From Deltaproteobacteria bacterium (GTDB lineage Bacteria; Desulfobacterota; Desulfarculia; Adiutricales; Adiutricaceae): a stretch of 5,254 nucleotides of DNA. The translations under genes and the position numbers were made by a program. Below the pieces are notes generated by a model. That model worked only from the letters and a program-made list of their open reading frames with translations. It had not been told where the DNA came from and did no database searches. Of the stretch, positions 5,209-5,254 are shown one piece after another (positions within the stretch are counted from its first letter, which is position 1; the number at the start of each line of letters is the position of its first letter). The stretch covers positions 1-5,254 of the forward strand of contig JAITQT010000380.1 of NCBI GenBank assembly GCA_031288745.1. Direction: 5' to 3'.

Positions 5209-5254
5209 TAAGTAAAGAAATGGATTGATGATAATGGTCTTTGTGCTGGAAAAA

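Overview
The window looks like a decaying, repeat-filled bacterial chromosome, the kind seen in host-associated bacteria undergoing genome reduction. Only two genes are intact across about 5.25 kb: tsaC (tRNA t6A synthesis, 538-1188) and a DedA-family membrane protein (3896-4627). Both lie on the + strand and together cover about a quarter of the window. The rest is gene remnants, dead transposase and short non-autonomous mobile elements. The type of DedA and TsaC suggests a Gram-negative, possibly proteobacterial or Desulfobacterota-like organism, but the sequence does not settle this.

Layout. 1-175 is the end of a dispersed ~285-bp element in inverted orientation. 176-537 is a decayed + strand remnant that I read as the C-terminal part of a NamZ/DUF1343 exo-muramidase; it runs directly into tsaC. 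A plausible terminator follows tsaC at about 1229-1257. 1373-1770 (- strand) is a clear IS200/IS605-type TnpA transposase pseudogene with a broken HUH motif. 1771-2276 has no recognisable gene.

2277-2678 is a second copy of the 285-bp element, itself interrupted by a different 110-bp palindromic-ended insertion (2419-2528). 2739-3089 is the first copy of an unrelated ~351-bp element, flanked by a 7-bp duplication and sitting inside an unrecognised broken reading frame. 3333-3617 is the best-preserved copy of the 285-bp element, with terminal inverted repeats and an 8-bp target duplication. Its ends (GTAAC... on one side, 8-bp duplication) resemble the IS66 family. After dedA, 4684-4817 carries an ordered series of matches to 23S rRNA that looks like a shredded rRNA fragment, and 4857-5208 is the second copy of the 351-bp element.

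Taken together, three short mobile-element families have colonised dead genes, one nested inside another, while two genes remain open. The two surviving genes show no functional coupling: TsaC acts on tRNA in the cytoplasm, and DedA acts in the inner membrane. All alignments here were made by eye and from memory, with no database search.
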